Source of the DNA: Tepidimicrobium sp.
Lineage (GTDB): Bacteria; Bacillota; Clostridia; Tissierellales; Tepidimicrobiaceae
Assembly (NCBI GenBank): GCA_012839395.1
Contig: DUNJ01000146.1
Span: 1 to 16,324 of the forward strand
DNA length: 16,324 nucleotides
Direction: 5' to 3'
The notes beneath the pieces were generated by a model, which was given only the letters and a program-made list of their open reading frames with translations, had not been told where the DNA came from and made no database searches. The position numbers were made by a program, and so were the translations under genes. Of this stretch, positions 13,251-16,324 are shown piece after piece (the first letter of the stretch is position 1; the number at the start of each line of letters is the position of its first letter).

Positions 13251-14693
13251 ATGAATATAAACCTTGGAAAAGGTGGAGATGTTACAATAATACCGGTCTT
13301 TAAGGATACTGGGGTAGTGGAAAATATTGAAAAATTGTATAAATATCTAAAGGAGAAGGAGATATTCAAGGGGGATTCTGGCGAGTTATTTGCGGATATT
13401 GCCTCAGAGGATAATAAGGTTCTCCTTGTTGGTTTGGGGGATAGAAATAAATTAACATCCCAGTCCACTAGAAAAGCCTTCTTTAAAGCTGGAAAGAAGT
13501 TAATGAAATTGAAGGTTGAAAGCGTCGGTGTATCCATACCTAAATGGGAGAATATATCCCATTCGGAAGCAGTTAGGGCTGTGGTGGAAGGGTTACTGCA
13601 ATCAGAATATGGTTTCGAAAAATATATTGCTGATAAAAAAAATATTCCAAGTATAAAAGATGCATATATTAATGTACCAAAAGATCGGGAAGAAGAATCT
13701 AAAAGAGCAATAGATGAAATAAAATATATTATGGAAGGGGTCTTCCTAGCTAGGGATTTGGTCAATGAACCTGCTATTTCCATGACCCCAAAGATGCTTG
13801 CCAAAATGGCGATCAAGGAATTAAAAGATTTAGGGGTAGAGGTCGATATATATGGAAAGGAACAAATCGAGGAATTGGGGATGGAAGCTTACCTAGCCGT
13901 TTCCCACGGTTCTTCCCAAGATCCTCAGCTTATAGTGATAAAATATAAGGGAGACCCCAGTTCAAAAGAGATGCTTGCCCTTGTTGGTAAGGGATTAACC
14001 TTTGATTCTGGTGGATACTGCATTAAGCCAGCTAAAGCGATGGATACGATGCATTCAGATATGGCGGGCGCAGCCTCCGTTATAGGTGCTATAAAATCCA
14101 TTGCCAAGTCAAAACTTAAGCGGAATGTAACGGGTATAATAGCAGCCTGTGAAAATATGATTTCTGGAGCTGCATATAAACCAGGCGATATCATAGGTTC
14201 CATGTCTGGAAAAACAATAGAAGTATTGAATACTGATGCAGAAGGCCGCCTTACCCTCGCGGATGCCTTATGGTATGCTGCGGACACTCTGGAGGCTGAT
14301 AGCATAATAGACATAGCTACCTTAACAGGTGCCTGTATTGTAGCCCTAGGAAATATAAATACAGGTGCTATAACAAATGATGATACACTGATGGATAAGG
14401 TCAGAAAAGCCGGTGAAATAGCAGGAGAGCCTATTTGGGAGCTCCCCAATAATGACGAGTATCGGGAGATGATAAAGGGGGACTTTGCCGATCTAAACAA
14501 TATAGGTGGCGACGGTGCAGGTGCTATAACCGCCGGCCTATTCCTTGAAGAGTTTGTAAAGGATACCCCATGGGTACACCTGGATATTGCAGGTACCTCC
14601 TATCTAAAAAAGGCGGATGGATATCTACCCAAAGGAGCTACTGGAGTACCGGTTAAAACATTATATTATCTAGCAAAAAATTCTAATATATAA
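13251..14693 (+). CDS. pepA: Leucyl (cytosol) aminopeptidase, family M17
   Basis: A 480-residue cytosolic two-metal aminopeptidase, normally a hexamer, that removes N-terminal residues from peptides during protein turnover. The N-terminal macro-like domain spans about 1-150 and the catalytic domain 160-480. By comparison with E. coli PepA the metal ligands are Lys247 (VGKGLTFDSGG), Asp252, Asp270 (MHSDMAGAAS), Asp329 and Glu331. The last two are in the signature NTDAEGRL (327-334). Lys259 and Arg333 are the expected catalytic residues. All are present, so the enzyme should be active. The ATG at 13251 has AAGGAG about 8 bases upstream. It is transcribed alone, behind its own promoter with a possible PerR/Fur operator, and converges on the yeiH-type gene. 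Confidence 0.95.
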   Translation: MNINLGKGGDVTIIPVFKDTGVVENIEKLYKYLKEKEIFKGDSGELFADIASEDNKVLLVGLGDRNKLTSQSTRKAFFKAGKKLMKLKVESVGVSIPKWENISHSEAVRAVVEGLLQSEYGFEKYIADKKNIPSIKDAYINVPKDREEESKRAIDEIKYIMEGVFLARDLVNEPAISMTPKMLAKMAIKELKDLGVEVDIYGKEQIEELGMEAYLAVSHGSSQDPQLIVIKYKGDPSSKEMLALVGKGLTFDSGGYCIKPAKAMDTMHSDMAGAASVIGAIKSIAKSKLKRNVTGIIAACENMISGAAYKPGDIIGSMSGKTIEVLNTDAEGRLTLADALWYAADTLEADSIIDIATLTGACIVALGNINTGAITNDDTLMDKVRKAGEIAGEPIWELPNNDEYREMIKGDFADLNNIGGDGAGAITAGLFLEEFVKDTPWVHLDIAGTSYLKKADGYLPKGATGVPVKTLYYLAKNSNI

Positions 14694-14697
14694 AAAA

Positions 14698-14736
14698 GGC
14701 TGTGGCGAAACTAGTTAGTTAATTTTCGCCACAGCC
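14698..14736 (-). terminator. Terminator of the UPF0324 gene, shared gap with pepA
   Basis: Arms GGCTGTGGCGAAA (14698-14710) and TTTCGCCACAGCC (14724-14736) form a 13-bp GC-rich stem with a 13-base loop. On the minus strand it is followed by six T residues, a classic terminator for the leftward gene. On the plus strand there is no T-run, so it would stop pepA transcripts only weakly. Confidence 0.85.
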
Positions 14737-14746
14737 CTTGCCTATA

Positions 14747-15775
14747 TTATACCTGCCCCAATGCCATCTGAACTGCCAATGACACCATCACCACTATAGC
14801 AGATATTATGAATCCATGTAGCATGGGGGCTAATCCTGAATTTTTGACCTCTGTGAGGTCCGTCTTCAGCCCTATAGCTCCCAATGCCATAACCATTAAA
14901 AATTTACTAACCCTATCCATTAAATAGCCTATATTATCAGGTATTAATCCTACGCTATTAATCATAGCAGCTAGAACAAAGAATATTATAAAATAGGGAA
15001 ATATGGATCTGACAGATATAGTATTTCTTTTTACAAGAACCTCTTGTCCCGTTTCCGCTATAGATTCCATAATTTTTACCCTTTGCGCTATATAGGAAAA
15101 TATTATCACTACCGGTATGATGGATAAGGTGCGGGTTAATTTCACAATGGTGGCGAATTCACCAGCCACATTTGAATAAGCATATCCTGCAGCCACTACA
15201 GACGAAGTGTCATTTACAGCAGTTCCCGTCCAAAGTCCATAGGCTAGATCAGAAAGTCCTAATCTGTTTCCCATTATAGGAAATAGTATTACCATTAATA
15301 TATCGAATATAAAGGTTGCAGATATTGCATAAGCCACATGGCTATCCTCCGCTTCTATAACTGGAGATAGTGCGGCAACTGCGGAACCTCCGCATATTCC
15401 GGTCCCGGCCGAGATAAGGCTAGAAAGCTTCCAGTCCATTTTAAATATCCTACCAAATATATATCCAAACCCAAAGGAAGCTGCAAGTGTAAATATCATA
15501 ACTGTAAGCGATATCCTGCCAACCTCAACTATCTGACCAATGCTAAGGCCAAATCCCAATAGTATAATCGCAAATTTCAAAACACCTTTGGATGTAAAAT
15601 TGAGGCCAGATGTAAATGTTGTATTCGACCCAATAAACATATTCAATAGTATACCTAATAAAAGGGCAAATACCGGTCCTCCTACTAGGGGTATCTGTCC
15701 ACCTAAATAAGAAGATATTATGGCAATAATTCCACAGAGAATTATTCCAGGTAGTTTGTCATTAATATTATCCAT
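14747..15775 (-). CDS. UPF0324 (YeiH-type) membrane protein, putative sulfate exporter family
   Basis: A 342-residue polytopic membrane protein of about ten helices, full length for the family (Cons_hypoth698). Typical signatures are LLGFGLSIGQIVEVGRISLT, SAGTGICGGSAVAALSPVIE and LWTGTAVNDTSSVVAAGYAY. The family is annotated as putative sulfate exporter, but the substrate is not firmly established. E. coli yeiH is paired with the LysR gene yeiE, and the same pairing with a divergent LysR gene is found here, supporting local regulation. The ATG at 15775 has GGAGGG 5 bases upstream. It ends in front of a strong terminator. Confidence 0.9.
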   Translation of the reverse strand: MDNINDKLPGIILCGIIAIISSYLGGQIPLVGGPVFALLLGILLNMFIGSNTTFTSGLNFTSKGVLKFAIILLGFGLSIGQIVEVGRISLTVMIFTLAASFGFGYIFGRIFKMDWKLSSLISAGTGICGGSAVAALSPVIEAEDSHVAYAISATFIFDILMVILFPIMGNRLGLSDLAYGLWTGTAVNDTSSVVAAGYAYSNVAGEFATIVKLTRTLSIIPVVIIFSYIAQRVKIMESIAETGQEVLVKRNTISVRSIFPYFIIFFVLAAMINSVGLIPDNIGYLMDRVSKFLMVMALGAIGLKTDLTEVKNSGLAPMLHGFIISAIVVMVSLAVQMALGQV

Positions 15776-15804
15776 ATGATCCCTCCAAATGCATCGGTAA
15801 CCTC

Positions 15805-15833
15805 AGTATAACATTTGATTTTACATTCGTAAA
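15805..15833 (-). promoter_or_regulatory. Promoter of the UPF0324 gene
   Basis: On the minus strand TTTACG (15833-15828), a 17-bp spacer and TATACT (15810-15805), 29 bases before the ATG. Its -35 lies inside the palindrome at 15818-15835 and it overlaps the lysR promoter on the other strand. Confidence 0.6.
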
Positions 15834-15843
15834 ATACTATAAT
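15815..15843 (+). promoter_or_regulatory. Promoter of the LysR gene
   Basis: TTGATT (15815-15820), a 17-bp spacer and TATAAT (15838-15843), about 40 bases before the ATG. The palindrome at 15818-15835 fills its spacer. Confidence 0.6.
15818..15835. promoter_or_regulatory. Palindromic LysR-type operator between divergent promoters
   Basis: ATTTTAC-ATTC-GTAAAAT is a perfect 7-bp inverted repeat containing T-N11-A spacings, as LysR sites do. It overlaps the -35 of the UPF0324 promoter and the spacer of the lysR promoter, so one bound dimer could control both genes. Confidence 0.55.
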
Positions 15844-15855
15844 CTTATAAGGGTC

Positions 15856-15871
15856 ATAGGCATTTGCCTAT
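15856..15871. promoter_or_regulatory. Second inverted repeat in the lysR leader
   Basis: ATAGGCA-TT-TGCCTAT lies downstream of the lysR -10 and ends 2 bases before the ribosome binding site. It could be a second regulator site for autorepression or a small hairpin next to the Shine-Dalgarno. Confidence 0.4.
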
Positions 15872-15884
15872 AGGAGGGATATAG

Positions 15885-16324
15885 ATGAATATTAGGCATT
15901 TGAGAGTTTTCCTAGCTGTCGTCGATTCCAATAGCATGACCAGGGCGGCTGAAAAGCTATTTATAAGTCAACCCTCTGTAAGCCAAACCATAAGGGAATT
16001 GGAGTCCCATTATAACGTGAAGTTGTTCGAAAGGTTATCTAAAAGGCTATATATCACTAAAGAAGGTGAGCAACTACTAGGTTATGCTAGACATATAGTT
16101 TCATTGTTTGATAAGATGGAAGAAAGTATGAGTCAGTCTATAAAAAATAGCACTATTAGAATAGGAGCAACCATAACTATAGGCACCTATATACTGAGCA
16201 AATTGACTACTCGATTTATAAATAAAAATCCTGGCATTAAAATAAAATCAGTAGTAGATAATACTACAATAATAGAGGATATGGTATTAAAAAACAAGCT
16301 TTTGTATTGGACCTTCCACTAGGC
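15885..16324 (+). CDS. LysR-family transcriptional regulator, 3' end disrupted or cut at the window edge
   Basis: A DNA-binding regulator. Residues 1-62 form the LysR helix-turn-helix (MNIRHLRVFLAVVDSNSMTR, then AAEKLFISQPSVSQTIRELE), followed by the linker helix and the start of the substrate-binding domain from about 90 (TIRIGATITIGTYILSKLTT). The ATG at 15885 has GGAGGG about 7 bases upstream. The frame stops at TAG 16320-16322 after 145 residues, about half the usual 290. The last residues (KNKLLYWTFH) depart from the normal pattern, in which LysR proteins read something like KLDIG here. One frame over, the DNA reads IGPST, so a one-base frameshift near 16300 is likely. The sequence ends before this can be tested. 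Confidence 0.85.

Noticed and set aside
13223..14500. Two long minus-strand open frames inside pepA
   Set aside because: They are antisense to a complete M17 aminopeptidase with all catalytic residues and show no family features of their own.

Overview
The window is AT-rich DNA of a low-GC Gram-positive anaerobe. A class III anaerobic ribonucleotide reductase, a clostridial-type second copy of ribosomal protein S4, TTG/GTG starts behind strong AGGAGG-type ribosome binding sites, and ATA/AGA/AGG-rich codon use together suggest Clostridia (Clostridiales or Tissierellales). This is an inference from gene families and style; no rRNA is present. I see no tRNA, CRISPR array, transposase or phage gene.

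Left part (1-2655): the N-terminal part of nrdD leaves the window leftward. Its promoter carries two NrdR boxes exactly 31 bp apart. A divergent HAD phosphatase follows, facing msrA across a perfect 22-bp-arm palindrome. A decayed gene lies behind msrA.

Middle part (2656-6718, all minus strand, transcribed right to left): cvfB (S1-domain RNA-binding protein), an IclR regulator, lrgA, lrgB and a class V aminotransferase of the alanine/serine-glyoxylate type. LrgAB relatives carry pyruvate (B. subtilis PftAB) or glycolate/glycerate (plant PLGG1), and the aminotransferase family uses glyoxylate and pyruvate. The IclR-lrgAB-aminotransferase set therefore reads as a small 2-/3-carbon acid uptake and transamination module. 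The aminotransferase has a one-base frameshift after codon 50.

6719-8117: a decayed gene, then an S4 paralog behind a strong promoter whose -35 directly abuts a 14/15 Fur-type box. The paralog keeps only two of the cysteines used for metal or Fe-S binding in four-cysteine S4 proteins. This is the most interesting regulatory arrangement in the window.

8118-11743: a complete TAXI-type TRAP uptake operon (binding lipoprotein, DUF1850 protein, fused permease) with overlapping genes and one clear promoter.

Right part (11784-16324): small decayed coding fragments, a DUF4349 lipoprotein, pepA (M17 aminopeptidase) with a PerR/Fur-like box over its predicted transcription start, a UPF0324 (YeiH-type) membrane transporter, and a divergent LysR regulator. 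The last two share overlapping promoters and a palindromic operator. The LysR frame meets a stop at half length right at the window edge.
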